Part shown: piece by piece, positions 24,503-33,756 of the stretch
Position numbering within the stretch: the first letter of the stretch is position 1
Layout of the letters: each line of letters begins with the position of its first letter
Assembly: GCF_003576455.2 (NCBI RefSeq)
Contig: NZ_CP032869.1
Location: 3,348,001 to 3,412,000, forward strand
Reading direction: 5' to 3'
Length of the DNA stretch: 64,000 nucleotides
Source: Mucilaginibacter celer
GTDB taxonomy: Bacteria > Bacteroidota > Bacteroidia > Sphingobacteriales > Sphingobacteriaceae
Position numbers and translations under genes: made by a program
The notes under the pieces: model-generated
Databases searched by the model: none
What the model was told of the DNA's origin: nothing
Seen by the model: the letters and a program-made list of their open reading frames with translations, nothing else

Positions 24503-24592
24503 CGCGTTAGGGTAGTAGCGGATACCGTCCGTTAGCTAACGGATAAGGCCTGCAGGCCTATGAGCGGATAGCCCGGACCACAGGTAACGCCC
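24503..24592. repeat. Intergenic repeat-like element with small palindromes
   Basis: This region reads as short palindromic blocks (GTCCGTTAGCTAACGGATAA, GGCCTGCAGGCC) followed by TGAGCGGATAGCCCGGACC and GTAACGCCC. I recall similar blocks as abundant intergenic elements in Mucilaginibacter and Pedobacter genomes. Only one copy is present in this window, so the repeat nature is inferred. Confidence 0.45.
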
Positions 24593-24750
24593 GGATTTAG
24601 AGATCAATGATTGGAGAATGGAGTTTAGATGTTATTAAAAGCATCGTTAAGTTTCAAACTATTCAGAGCAACATGACATTGGCAGGATCGCCCCATATAA
24701 ATAACTATTAGGTAACCGCCTAAAATAAATGAAATAATTAAAATATAATC

Positions 24751-25680
24751 GTGACAAAAAAAACAGCGCTTACCATCCTTTCCCTCCTGCTTTGCTTACA
24801 AACCTTTGCCCAGCATACCGATGATGCCGGACGGCTTAAACGGCTAACCGTGCTTGAAGACAGCCTTGCACACCTGGGCAAAAAAATGGTGAACGATGAG
24901 AATGATATGGAGCGCAAAAACGCTAATTACAAGTTTATCCCTACCCTTGTGCAGGCTTTGAGGATCGACAATTCATTCGCTTATCCTTTTGATTCGGTGA
25001 AGGCCATAAGCATCATCAAATCGCCCGATAACCGTTTCCGCATCCTTACCTGGCATGTAATGAACCTTGACGGCAGCTATCGCTTTTACGGTACCGTACA
25101 GATCAATACCCCTACCGGCGAGTTAAAGATGTACCCACTGGAAGATTACTCGCCGCTGATGAAAAGCCCCGAAGATACCATAACCGATAACCGCAAATGG
25201 TATGGCGCGCAGTATTATAAAATTATCCCTGTACACACAGTAAAACCTTACTACGTGCTTGTTGGCTGGAAGGGAAATACCGTAAAATCAACCAAAAAGG
25301 TATTGGATGTGTTGGCTTTCAATAATGACAAGCCCGAATTTGGTATGCCGGTTTTTGATGGCAACGGCAAAAACCGCAAGCGCGTGGTTTTTGAATACGC
25401 CCGCCAGGTATCTATGTTGCTGAGATACATCCCCGAACAAAATCTGATTGTATTTGATCATCTTACAGCCCCCGACGATAAGATGAAAAACCACCCCGAA
25501 ACCTTCGGTCCCGACCTGAGCTATGATGGCTACAAGCTAAAAAACGGCCGCTGGAGCTTTGTTGAAACGCTGGATATGCGCAACATCCCCGATAATACCG
25601 ATGCAGCTACCGGCACCGATTACGTTGATCCTAAAAAACAGGCTGCCCGTGATCGTGCAAGCGTTCCATCGGGCCATTAA
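24751..25680 (+). CDS. Exported hypothetical protein
   Basis: 309 residues from a GTG start, with a clear signal peptide (MTKKTALTILSLLLCLQTFA, cleavage before QHTDD). The family is not recognised with confidence. The mature protein has an N-terminal helical part, then a run of beta-strands (SPDNRFRILTWHVMNLDGSY, YYVLVGWKGNTVKSTKKVLD, KRVVFEYARQVSMLLRYIPE). No catalytic motif or lipobox is seen. It is preceded by a ~290-base repeat-bearing intergenic region and followed by a peptide transporter gene in the same direction 122 bases later; co-transcription is uncertain. Confidence 0.8.
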   Translation: MTKKTALTILSLLLCLQTFAQHTDDAGRLKRLTVLEDSLAHLGKKMVNDENDMERKNANYKFIPTLVQALRIDNSFAYPFDSVKAISIIKSPDNRFRILTWHVMNLDGSYRFYGTVQINTPTGELKMYPLEDYSPLMKSPEDTITDNRKWYGAQYYKIIPVHTVKPYYVLVGWKGNTVKSTKKVLDVLAFNNDKPEFGMPVFDGNGKNRKRVVFEYARQVSMLLRYIPEQNLIVFDHLTAPDDKMKNHPETFGPDLSYDGYKLKNGRWSFVETLDMRNIPDNTDAATGTDYVDPKKQAARDRASVPSGH

Positions 25681-25802
25681 GAATAAAATAAGCATTAATC
25701 ATCTCATACCACTGCTTTAATTACTTAAATTGTAACACTTTCGGTATTAAATTTTGATTATGAAGATTTATATTATTTTTACAGACTTTTTAATTTAAAT
25801 AA

Positions 25803-27281
25803 ATGCAAGAAAAAACCGCTCCGGCAAAGTCGCGATTCCCCAAGAGTGTACCTTATATCATTGGCAATGAAGCTGCCGAACGTTTTAGCTTTTACGGCAT
25901 GCGTTCAATACTCACCCTGTTTTTGGTAAAACAATTTTTTAACCCTGCCGAGGTTCCGGCGCTGGCACAACAAGCTGATGCCCACGCCAATAAACTGAAC
26001 CATTTGTTTGTTATGGTGGCATACGCTTTGCCATTTGTTGGCGGTATGATTGCCGATTGGTTTACCGGTAAATATAAACTCATCCTTTATATCTCGTTGG
26101 TATATTGCCTCGGGCACCTGTTGCTGGCGATGTTTGATACCAGCCTCAGCGGTTTTGAGTTTGGTATGCTTGTGGTTGCTATTGGCGCAGGTGGTATCAA
26201 ATCCTGCGTTTCGGCTAACGTGGGCGACCAGTTTGATGCCAGCAACCAGGATCTGCTTTCAAAAGTTTACGGCTGGTTTTACTTCAGCATCAATGCCGGC
26301 TCTATGCTGTCAACAATTGCTATTCCTACTATTTACAAATACTATGGCCCTAAATGGGCTTTTGGTGTTCCCGGAATTTTAATGGCTTTGGCAACCCTCA
26401 TATTTTTCCTGGGCCGCAAAAAATACGTAAAAGTGCCTCCGCAGGGCGTAAACCGCAACAACCTTGTGTTTATTACCTGGTACGCCCTTACCAACTTAAG
26501 CAAAAAGAAACCAGGCCAGTCGTTGCTTGATATTGCAAAAGAAAGTTATGACCCTGAACGTGTTGAAGGCGTTAAAGCGGTATACCGCGTAATTTCGGTA
26601 TTCTTTTTTGCATTGGCTTTCTGGGCTGTATGGGATCAGTGCCTATCAGAATGGACGCTTTACGCTGCAAAAATGAACCGAAACATTAACCTTGGTTTCA
26701 CCTCTTTTATGATCGAGCCGGGCTCAATGTCAACGTTCAATACCATTTTCCTTTTGCTGTTCATCCCACTCTTTAACTATGTAATTTACCCTAACCTGGA
26801 TAAAATCGGCTTAAAAACAACGCCTTTACGCAGGCTTGGCGCCGGGTTGGTTTTAACAGCATTATCATTTGTGGTAATCGGTTTTACACACGTAAGTATT
26901 GATCATGGCGGCTCGCCATCAATGTGGTGGCAGGTGTTGGCGTTTTTAATATTATCGGCTGCAGAAGTGTTGGTATCAATTACCGGTTTAGAATATGCTT
27001 ATACACATTCACCAAAATCAATGAAAAGTACTATGTCGGGCATTTGGTTCCTGGTTGTGTCATTTGGCAACCTGATCACCGCACTGGTTAACGGACTAAT
27101 TGAAGACGGTGGCTGGTGGGCCAGAAATTTAAAAGGTGCCAATTACGAATGGTTTTTTGTGGCCTTTATCAGCGTGTTTATCATCATATTTATGTTTGTT
27201 GCCCCACGCCTTAAAGAAAGGAACTACATTACCGATCCGTATGTTGACAACGAGGTGATTGCCGATACCCATAATTTATAA
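25803..27281 (+). CDS. POT-family proton-dependent di/tripeptide transporter
   Basis: 492 residues with about 14 transmembrane helices, a major-facilitator fold of the POT/PTR2 family. The N-terminal ExxER proton-coupling motif is present (NEAAERFSFYGMRSILTLFL), followed by VAYALPFVGGMIADWFTGKY (MFS motif A). AIGAGGIKSCVSANVGDQFD is the PTR2 signature, and FYFSINAGSMLS follows it. It should import di- and tripeptides with protons across the inner membrane. There is an insertion-like charged loop (AKESYDPERVEG) between the two halves. The gene looks to be on its own promoter and is followed by a weak hairpin at about 27316-27339. Confidence 0.93.
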   Translation: MQEKTAPAKSRFPKSVPYIIGNEAAERFSFYGMRSILTLFLVKQFFNPAEVPALAQQADAHANKLNHLFVMVAYALPFVGGMIADWFTGKYKLILYISLVYCLGHLLLAMFDTSLSGFEFGMLVVAIGAGGIKSCVSANVGDQFDASNQDLLSKVYGWFYFSINAGSMLSTIAIPTIYKYYGPKWAFGVPGILMALATLIFFLGRKKYVKVPPQGVNRNNLVFITWYALTNLSKKKPGQSLLDIAKESYDPERVEGVKAVYRVISVFFFALAFWAVWDQCLSEWTLYAAKMNRNINLGFTSFMIEPGSMSTFNTIFLLLFIPLFNYVIYPNLDKIGLKTTPLRRLGAGLVLTALSFVVIGFTHVSIDHGGSPSMWWQVLAFLILSAAEVLVSITGLEYAYTHSPKSMKSTMSGIWFLVVSFGNLITALVNGLIEDGGWWARNLKGANYEWFFVAFISVFIIIFMFVAPRLKERNYITDPYVDNEVIADTHNL

Positions 27282-27315
27282 AAACAACTTGCGTTAAATA
27301 CAGTTAAAAAAAGCC

Positions 27316-27339
27316 CTCTGAATTTTTTGATTTTCAGAG
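27316..27339 (+). terminator. Weak hairpin after the peptide transporter gene
   Basis: CTCTGAA and TTCAGAG flank an AT-rich loop, 34 bases past the stop. The stem is short and the T-tract is modest. Confidence 0.35.
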
Positions 27340-27391
27340 CCGGTTTAAATCAATTAGCTTTGGCTGTTTTTACTTTACTTGAATTTGTTAA

Positions 27392-28123
27392 GTGCCGGAT
27401 AGCATTATTATAATACCTACTTACAACGAGAAGGAGAACATCGAGCGGATGATCCGCAAGGTATTTTCCTTACCTCACGATTTTCATATCCTCATCATTG
27501 ATGACGGCTCGCCCGATGGTACGCCGCAGATTGTAAAAAGCCTTCAGCCCGAATACGATGGCCGTCTTTTTATGGAAGAGCGTGCCGGTAAGCAAGGGCT
27601 CGGCACCGCCTACATCCACGGCTTTAAATGGTGCATAGCCCGCCATTACGACTATATTTTTGAGATGGATGCCGATTTTTCGCACAATCCGGATGATCTG
27701 CTTCGTTTAAGACAGGCCTGTATAGACGGCGCAGATTCGGCCATTGGTTCAAGGTACATCAATGGCGTAAACGTGGTTAACTGGCCTATGAGCCGGGTGT
27801 TGATGAGCTATTTTGCATCGGTTTATGTACGCTTTATAACCGGCATTAATATCCAGGATTCAACAGCAGGCTTTATGTGTTACAAACGCAAAGTACTTGA
27901 AACCGTACAGCTCGACAAGATTAAGTTTGTAGGCTACGCTTTCCAGATAGAGATGAAATACACCACCATTAAACATGGTTTTAAAGTGGTTGAAGTTCCC
28001 ATCATATTTACCGACCGCACGGCCGGCACCTCCAAAATGTCGACCAGTATTTTCCGCGAAGCTTTCCTGGGGGTAATCCAGATGAAGATTAATAGTATTT
28101 TCAGGAAGTATCCGGAGGGGTAA
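27392..28123 (+). CDS. Polyprenol-phosphate glycosyltransferase (DPM1-like, GT2)
   Basis: 243 residues from a GTG start. The GT-A fold begins with SIIIIPTYNEKENIERMI, followed by HILIIDDGSPDGTPQIVK and the DxD metal motif in FEMDADFSHNP. GSRYINGVNVVNWPMSR and QDSTAGFMCYKRKVLE are typical of dolichol/polyprenol-phosphate mannose synthases. There is no long C-terminal membrane domain, as in the soluble DPM1 type. It should transfer a sugar from a nucleotide donor to a polyprenyl phosphate at the inner face of the membrane; the sugar cannot be told. The stop is followed within a few bases by a dispersed repeat. Confidence 0.9.
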   Translation: MPDSIIIIPTYNEKENIERMIRKVFSLPHDFHILIIDDGSPDGTPQIVKSLQPEYDGRLFMEERAGKQGLGTAYIHGFKWCIARHYDYIFEMDADFSHNPDDLLRLRQACIDGADSAIGSRYINGVNVVNWPMSRVLMSYFASVYVRFITGINIQDSTAGFMCYKRKVLETVQLDKIKFVGYAFQIEMKYTTIKHGFKVVEVPIIFTDRTAGTSKMSTSIFREAFLGVIQMKINSIFRKYPEG

Positions 28124-28130
28124 TTTAGTG

Positions 28131-28225
28131 ATTGGAGATTAGAAACTTGAGATTAGGCTTGACTACGTTCAGTTTATATCTAACGTAAATTTTACTAACC
28201 TCTAATCTCCAACCTCTAACCTCCA
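28131..28225. repeat. Inverted dispersed repeat (TTGGAGATTAGAGG family), copy 2
   Basis: TGATTGGAGATTAGAAACTT and following bases (28132-28157) are met by inverse copies (TAACCTCTAATCTCCAACCT and on) at 28197-28224, just before ruvB. The layout matches copy 1: repeats at both edges of an intergenic gap, in opposite orientation. Confidence 0.65.
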
Positions 28226-28254
28226 TTTCAAAAAAATTACTAATTTCGTTGGCA

Positions 28255-29277
28255 ATGAACGAACATCTTGATCCTAATCGTGAACGCCTCAACAATACCG
28301 AACGTGATATTGAAAAAGTATTGCGTCCGCAGCAGTTTGAGGATTTTACCGGTCAGCATAAAATATTAGCCAACTTAAAAATATTTGTTCAGGCAGCGCG
28401 GCAGCGCGGGGAAGCGCTTGACCATGTGTTGTTACACGGCCCTCCCGGCCTGGGTAAAACCACCTTGTCGCACATTATAGCTAATGAGATGGGCGTGGGT
28501 ATCAAAATCACCTCTGGTCCTGTTTTAGATAAACCCGGCGACCTGGCCGGTTTGCTTACCAACCTTGAAACCGGCGACATTCTTTTTATTGACGAGATCC
28601 ACCGTTTAAGTCCGCTGGTTGAAGAGTACCTTTACTCGGCCATGGAGGATTTTAAGATAGATATTATGCTGGAGAGCGGTCCTAATGCGCGCTCAGTACA
28701 AATCTCGCTTAATCCCTTCACCCTGGTTGGTGCTACCACCCGTTCGGGTTTGCTTACTGCTCCGTTGAGGGCCAGGTTCGGCATTAACTCGCGTTTGGAA
28801 TATTATGATGCCAAGCTGCTTACTACCATTGTGCTTCGTTCGGCATCGATATTAAAAACACCCATTACGGATGAAGGCGCTTATGAAATTGCCCGCCGCA
28901 GCCGCGGCACCCCGCGTATAGCCAACGCCCTGCTGCGTCGTACGCGCGATTTTGCCCAGATAAAAGGGAACGGAGAAATTGATACCGAAATAGCCCAGTA
29001 TGCATTGAACGCCCTGAATGTGGATAGCCACGGGCTGGATGAGATGGATAACAAGATTTTGCTTACCATTATTGATAAGTTTAAAGGCGGCCCTGTGGGG
29101 TTAAAAACCGTGGCAACGGCAGTTGGTGAAGATGAAGGCACTATTGAAGAGGTATACGAACCGTTTTTGATACAGGAAGGCTTTTTAATGCGCACGGCCC
29201 GCGGCCGTGAAGCTACAGAAGCAGCCTACAAGCATTTAGGAAAAATAAAACTGGGCGGAAACCCATCCTTATTTTAA
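28255..29277 (+). CDS. ruvB: Holliday junction branch-migration helicase RuvB
   Basis: 340 residues, full length, starting at the ATG 28255 (a TTG two codons earlier is unlikely). Walker A GPPGLGKT at residues 62-69, Walker [11 protein letters not shown], sensor 1 in [20 protein letters not shown], and a C-terminal winged helix ([20 protein letters not shown]). RuvB forms hexameric rings that drive branch migration with RuvA; neither ruvA nor ruvC is in the window. Single gene, as is common in Bacteroidota. Confidence 0.98.
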   Translation: MNEHLDPNRERLNNTERDIEKVLRPQQFEDFTGQHKILANLKIFVQAARQRGEALDHVLLHGPPGLGKTTLSHIIANEMGVGIKITSGPVLDKPGDLAGLLTNLETGDILFIDEIHRLSPLVEEYLYSAMEDFKIDIMLESGPNARSVQISLNPFTLVGATTRSGLLTAPLRARFGINSRLEYYDAKLLTTIVLRSASILKTPITDEGAYEIARRSRGTPRIANALLRRTRDFAQIKGNGEIDTEIAQYALNALNVDSHGLDEMDNKILLTIIDKFKGGPVGLKTVATAVGEDEGTIEEVYEPFLIQEGFLMRTARGREATEAAYKHLGKIKLGGNPSLF

Positions 29278-29313
29278 TATAAACCTACATAAATACATCC
29301 CCGCTATCCAACC

Positions 29314-30510
29314 ATGAAAACTAAATTAAAACTTTTATTGAGCACAGCTGCGCTTATCATAAGCGGCCTGGTATCGGCGCAAACCACTCCGCCGCCGCCG
29401 GTTAATCCTCCTGCCCCGGCAACTTCGGTTACGCTTCCCAACGATTCGCTCAAGGCTAAAAAGGATACCGTACCTGCAAAAAAACTTCTGCCTACTTTAA
29501 AAGTTGGCATTATGGGGCTAAACCATGATCATATTCACCTGATATTAAGCGAATACCGCAAAGGCAATGTAAACATTGTAGGCATAGCCGAGCCAAACAA
29601 AAAACTTTGGGAAAAATTTGGCAAAGCCTACAACCTGCCCGATTCATTGTTTTTTGACGATCTGAAAAAAATGTGCACCACCCGCAAGCCTGCTATTGTA
29701 TTAGGTTATAACGAAGTAGGTAAGCACGTAGATATTGTTGAAACCTGTGCCCCGCTGGGTATTTCGGTAATGGTTGAGAAACCTCTGGCCGCTACCTTGG
29801 AGCAGGCTAAGCGCATGGAGTTCCTGGCTTTAAAGTATTACATCAAAGTTTTAACCAACTATGAAACAACCTGGTATCCCTCGTTCCAGGATGCTTATAA
29901 TACGGTTAAGCTGGATAGTATAGGTATCATTCGCAAAATGGTAGTACATGATGGCCACCAGGGACCAAAAGAAATTGGCTGCAGCGAAGATTTCCTGAGC
30001 TGGCTTACCGACCCGGTACTAAACGGTGCCGGCGCGCTGAATGACTTCGGCTGCTATGGAGCCGATTTGATGACCTGGCTAATGAAAGGCCAGCGCCCGA
30101 TAGCTGTTACCGCTATTGCCCGTCATTATAAACCAAACGTGTACCCTAAAGTAGAGGATGATGCCACCATTTTGGTTGAATACCCCAACGCCACCGGCCA
30201 GATTGAAGCCTCGTGGAACTGGCCTTACGGGATTAAAGATATGGAAATTTTTGGCGCTAAGGGTTATATTCATGCATTTGATAAGGACAACGTTCAGCTA
30301 AAACTCAACAATCACAATTCGCGCAGTTATGTAGCTGCTCCCCTGCCCTCTCCTGATGACGCGCCGGTAACTTATTTTACCAATGCACTGCTACACCCGC
30401 TTAAAAGCGCCGAATACGATCGTTCATCATTAAAATATAATATGATAGTGATGCAGATACTGGATGCAGCCAAACGCTCGATAAAAGAAGGCAGGCGGAT
30501 AGTATTGTAA
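29314..30510 (+). CDS. Exported Gfo/Idh/MocA-family oxidoreductase-like protein
   Basis: 398 residues. A signal peptide (MKTKLKLLLSTAALIISGLV, ending SAQ) is followed by a Pro-rich linker (TTPPPPVNPPAPAT) and a complete Gfo/Idh/MocA fold from ~residue 65. A Rossmann dinucleotide-binding part has LKVGIMGLNHDHIHLIL (Gly pattern partly altered) and VMVEKPLAATLEQAKRMEFL carrying the family's conserved EKP. The alpha/beta C-terminal domain contains GAGALNDFGCYGADLMTWLM. The family usually oxidises sugars or their derivatives with NAD(P). Export by the Sec route is unusual unless the cofactor is bound before or after transport (some relatives use Tat), so the activity is uncertain. Stands alone. 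Confidence 0.85.
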   Translation: MKTKLKLLLSTAALIISGLVSAQTTPPPPVNPPAPATSVTLPNDSLKAKKDTVPAKKLLPTLKVGIMGLNHDHIHLILSEYRKGNVNIVGIAEPNKKLWEKFGKAYNLPDSLFFDDLKKMCTTRKPAIVLGYNEVGKHVDIVETCAPLGISVMVEKPLAATLEQAKRMEFLALKYYIKVLTNYETTWYPSFQDAYNTVKLDSIGIIRKMVVHDGHQGPKEIGCSEDFLSWLTDPVLNGAGALNDFGCYGADLMTWLMKGQRPIAVTAIARHYKPNVYPKVEDDATILVEYPNATGQIEASWNWPYGIKDMEIFGAKGYIHAFDKDNVQLKLNNHNSRSYVAAPLPSPDDAPVTYFTNALLHPLKSAEYDRSSLKYNMIVMQILDAAKRSIKEGRRIVL

Positions 30511-30539
30511 ATACAAATAAATCCGACAAATTGTTATAC

Positions 30540-30584
30540 AAAGGCTTAAAGACGCTAACATTCTATAAGCGTTTTTGAGCCTTT
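30540..30584 (+). terminator. Hairpin after the oxidoreductase gene
   Basis: A 16-base arm (AAAGGCTTAAAGACGC) pairs with GCGTTTTTGAGCCTTT through 14 Watson-Crick and two wobble pairs, with a 13-base loop, 30 bases past the stop. No strong T-run follows. Confidence 0.5.
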
Positions 30585-30737
30585 GCAAGTTTATACATCT
30601 TGTGGATCATTTTATTGGTGGTGGCCCGGTTTACCGTGCGCCCGGAATTCTTATTCCGATAATTAATTTTATTTAAGGCATGTTATATAATTACTAATTT
30701 AGCGGCCGTTAAATTGATTCAATAACCAACCTACAAT

Positions 30738-31628
30738 ATGATAAAACAAACATTAATTATGCTGGCTTTTGGTGCGTTTGGTGCAATATCATGCCAATCA
30801 AAACCAGCTGATAAAACAACTGCCACAACAACACCTGGCACTGCTAACGCCCCTGCAACAGCTACCCCGCAAACCGATAACGCTGCCATCATGGCCCGCA
30901 AACAAGTGCCTATTGTTTGTTATCACCAGATCCGTAATTGGGTGGCAACCGATTCAAAAAACGCCAAGGATTACATAGTACAGCCTGCTTTTTTCAAGGA
31001 ACACATCAAAATGCTGGCCGACAGCGGTTACCATACCATTCTGCCCGATCAGCTTTACGCTTATCTTACCAAAGGCACCCCGCTGCCTAAAAAGCCCATC
31101 ATGCTTACCTTCGATGATACCGACCTGGATCAGTTTACGGTAGCCAATCCTACCCTAAAAAAGTATGGCTTTAAAGCAGTGTATTTTGTGATGACCGTAT
31201 CAATCGGCAGGCCGAAATACATGACTGCCGCACAAATCAAACAATTATCAGACGAAGGCAACGTGATTGCCAGCCATACCTGGGATCACCACCGTGTTGA
31301 CCGTTACTCGCATAATTCAACGCTTAAAATTATCGGCAAAAACGGTAAAGTAACTACCCGCCCTGTTGATGACTGGGTTACCCAGATAGACAAGCCAACC
31401 AAAAAACTGGAAGAGATCACCGGCAAAAAAATGGATTACTTTGCCTTCCCTTTTGGCATCTGGAACAAAGCCGCTTTGCCTGAGCTACGCAAACACGGTT
31501 TCAAAATGGCTTTCCAGTTAGCCGACAAACGCGACCCATCTGATCCGCTAATGACTGTTAGAAGGATTTTAGATAGCGGCTACTGGAGTACAAAAACATT
31601 CAGCAATAGTATCAGAAGCAGCTTTTAA
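30738..31628 (+). CDS. Polysaccharide deacetylase-family lipoprotein
   Basis: 296 residues. A lipoprotein signal (MIKQTLIMLAFGAFGAISCQ, lipobox Cys at residue 19) and a Thr/Ala/Pro-rich linker (~25-55) precede a NodB-type domain: VPIVCYHQIRNW, LTFDDTDLDQFTVANPTLKK (catalytic and metal Asp), and ASHTWDHHRVDR (HxxxH metal site). FAFPFGIWNKAALPEL is a late conserved motif. Such proteins remove N- or O-acetyl groups from cell-wall or extracellular polysaccharides. The substrate is unknown. It should be anchored in the cell envelope. Confidence 0.9.
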   Translation: MIKQTLIMLAFGAFGAISCQSKPADKTTATTTPGTANAPATATPQTDNAAIMARKQVPIVCYHQIRNWVATDSKNAKDYIVQPAFFKEHIKMLADSGYHTILPDQLYAYLTKGTPLPKKPIMLTFDDTDLDQFTVANPTLKKYGFKAVYFVMTVSIGRPKYMTAAQIKQLSDEGNVIASHTWDHHRVDRYSHNSTLKIIGKNGKVTTRPVDDWVTQIDKPTKKLEEITGKKMDYFAFPFGIWNKAALPELRKHGFKMAFQLADKRDPSDPLMTVRRILDSGYWSTKTFSNSIRSSF

Positions 31629-31660
31629 TCCTCCGCTCTTGTAAAAAAGGTGAGATAAGT

Positions 31661-31707
31661 TTATAAACAAGCAATGCCCGGTAAAACCGGGCATTGCTTG
31701 TTTATAA
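31661..31707. terminator. Long perfect-hairpin bidirectional terminator
   Basis: A 22-bp perfect stem with a 3-base loop: TTATAAACAAGCAATGCCCG plus GT pairs with its exact inverse ending at 31707. It separates the deacetylase (+) from the convergent small gene (-). Confidence 0.75.
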
Positions 31708-31737
31708 TCATCAAAGTTCTTATATCTCCAACAACTT

Positions 31738-31929
31738 TTAGAGCCCCTCGCCTGCGGGCCCCTGCCCTGTATTAGACGATTTTACCTTATTTTCTTCGGT
31801 TTTACCTGGCTCAGCATCTTCGCTGGCAATTATGGTGTCGTCACCGCTGTTTTCGCCTAATTCATCATTATGCAGATCCGAATCATCATTATTCTTGTCC
31901 GGTATCGGCCTGTTATTCAAATTTTCCAT
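31738..31929 (-). CDS. Small acidic hypothetical protein
   Basis: 63 residues, very acidic and disordered-looking (NNRPIPDKNNDDSDLHNDEL, ASEDAEPGKTEENK), with no hydrophobic segment. The ATG lies 10 bases after the stop of the SpoIIAA-like gene, and a strong terminator lies downstream, so the two probably form one transcript. Function is unknown. Confidence 0.6.
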   Translation of the reverse strand: MENLNNRPIPDKNNDDSDLHNDELGENSGDDTIIASEDAEPGKTEENKVKSSNTGQGPAGEGL

Positions 31930-31939
31930 AATAATATAT

Positions 31940-32308
31940 TTATTTAGTTCCGGTTACCCATTTAACCGCCTCATCCAGCTCTTCCAGTTTATAACCCTCA
32001 AACCTTCCGGGCAGGATATATTTAAAAAGATGACTAAATTCGCGTACACCCTCCTGGTCGGTTACTACAGCTACTTTATTCCAACGGGTAAAATATTTAA
32101 GGCCAAGCCTTATGTTACCACACCAGGCACCGGCACTAAAATTTTTGATATTAGTTTCCAGTACCAGCAAAAAATTTATTTTCCCTATGCGTTTTACCTT
32201 ATCGGCAAGCAGCGGGCGTAGCGCGTTTTCGTAATCATCATTTGTAACATGGCCAACAGCATGCATTCCCAACACATGCGTAGGCAAATATTTAATATGC
32301 TGAAGCAT
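31940..32308 (-). CDS. SpoIIAA/STAS-like domain protein
   Basis: 122 residues from the ATG at 32308 (MLQHIKYLPTHVLGMHAVGH). The pattern of a first beta hairpin, a helix (DDYENALRPLLADKVKRI), a strand (INFLLVLETN), a Trp-rich middle (GLKYFTRWNKVAVVTDQEGV) and a closing helix (LEELDEAVKWV) is that of SpoIIAA-like STAS proteins of about 120 residues. These are small soluble proteins of unclear, possibly membrane- or stress-related, function. It is followed by the small acidic gene. Confidence 0.78.
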   Translation of the reverse strand: MLQHIKYLPTHVLGMHAVGHVTNDDYENALRPLLADKVKRIGKINFLLVLETNIKNFSAGAWCGNIRLGLKYFTRWNKVAVVTDQEGVREFSHLFKYILPGRFEGYKLEELDEAVKWVTGTK

Positions 32309-32534
32309 GTTTATCAACCTGTACTTTTCAGCATAAAAACAAAAATTGCACCAATAGTTAAACTTTCATTCTTGTTATGAGGTAACAAAATGGTTGCATT
32401 GCTGATTCGCTGCAAAAAACTAATCTTAAATCAAACTCAATTTGATTTAAAGTACGTTTCTAAGTGATAGACGCGTTTTAAAATTGGGAAATTAGCCCGC
32501 AATTCTATTTTTCCTTTTTTATATATCCTACACG

Positions 32535-33554
32535 CTAATTTTCATCCAATCCATCTACGTATCCCAATTCTTTTAACTGCAATTTCAATTGTGAATCAAC
32601 TTTATTTTTAGAGGTATAAAACGCCAAAATTTTCAATTTTGACGGTAATGGCTGTTGAATAAATCTTTCAAAAATGATATTTGTTCTGGAAACCCTGAGT
32701 TGATGAAGTGCCGGAAGGTTTTCAAGCCCAGTTAAAGAAGTAAGGGTTTTACAGTTCAGAACCTTTATGTCGGTCAAATTATTAAGTTCTTTGTCAAAAT
32801 GAATTTTTGGCAAGCGAATTTGGTCTTCAACTAATAGTGTTTTTAACTTATGAAAGCGTCCTATATTTTCTAAATTATTTAACCCTCTTATCCAGGTGAG
32901 ATTTAGATTTTCAATGTTTTTACCGTCAATCTCGCTAATACTATCTCGACCTCCAAGTATAATGTTCAACTTGCTCAGAATCGGCAATTCGTTTACAAAT
33001 GATAATGGAACTTTAGATATACTATTTAAGCTGAGATGGTTTAATTTTTTTAAAGAACCTATCGCTTCGATATTCTTAGTATGTCCTGCCACAATCAAAT
33101 ATTCCAAGTTTTTGTAGCTGGATAAATACTTCAAGTTTAAAGCCTTTGTTTTAGTGTCAAATAAATATAACCTGTTTACGTTTTGGAGATTTTTAGCGCT
33201 TAGTATATCAGTTTCTTTAAGCTCAAATATACCAATCCCCATTTTTTTTAGATTTCGTAAGGAAGTAATTCTTTCTAAATTATGAGCTTGTCGTAAGCAG
33301 TCAATACTTAGTGATTTTACTTCTGGTATTTGGTCGAGAATGCTACAATCAAATGAATTTCGGGAACTTCCATAAAATCGAATAGTCAAATTTTCATCGT
33401 ATTTTCCAGCTATTTCATTTAGTTTAGATAAGACATCACTGCTATTAACTTCGGAGGAAAACTGCACAATTACTTCTTTATTGTCATCCAGTAATTTTCC
33501 AATAACTATTTCATCAATTACATCAGGATCTTGAATTCTGTACGGCGCTCTCAT
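32535..33554 (-). CDS. Leucine-rich-repeat protein, cytosolic
   Basis: 339 residues without a signal peptide. An N-terminal domain of ~70 residues (MRAPYRIQDPDVIDEIVIGK) is followed by about ten irregular LRR units of roughly 22-24 residues (LSIDCLRQAHNLERITSLRN, LYLFDTKTKALNLKYLSSYK, LKTLLVEDQIRLPKIHFDKE, IKVLNCKTLTSLTGLENLPA). No enzymatic domain is seen. It probably mediates protein binding. Its composition is somewhat AT-rich compared with neighbours such as queG. It stands alone. It is not obviously a paralogue of the broken LRR gene at 13235, whose units have the shorter ELPxxIxxL form. Confidence 0.82.
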   Translation of the reverse strand: MRAPYRIQDPDVIDEIVIGKLLDDNKEVIVQFSSEVNSSDVLSKLNEIAGKYDENLTIRFYGSSRNSFDCSILDQIPEVKSLSIDCLRQAHNLERITSLRNLKKMGIGIFELKETDILSAKNLQNVNRLYLFDTKTKALNLKYLSSYKNLEYLIVAGHTKNIEAIGSLKKLNHLSLNSISKVPLSFVNELPILSKLNIILGGRDSISEIDGKNIENLNLTWIRGLNNLENIGRFHKLKTLLVEDQIRLPKIHFDKELNNLTDIKVLNCKTLTSLTGLENLPALHQLRVSRTNIIFERFIQQPLPSKLKILAFYTSKNKVDSQLKLQLKELGYVDGLDEN

Positions 33555-33744
33555 TTAGAAGTTATAAAGTTAGTTTTTGAATAGGAAATTATCATCTTAA
33601 CTGGCAATGTACATTAATTGGTTTGAAATATGTTTTAAATAATGGGAAAAAACAGGCTATTTTATAATCACGAATATTGGTGGAGGCCGGTGCCCGGCCC
33701 ATTCAACCCTCTTCCTTAATTTATTCATCAATTTCAATTTATAG

Positions 33745-33752
33745 TATCTTTG
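33745..33752 (+). promoter_or_regulatory. -7 box immediately before queG
   Basis: TATCTTTG matches TAnnTTTG. It ends only 4 bases before the ATG at 33757, so the transcript would begin at or very near the start codon (leaderless or nearly so) unless another promoter is used. Confidence 0.5.
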
Positions 33753-33756
33753 CAGC

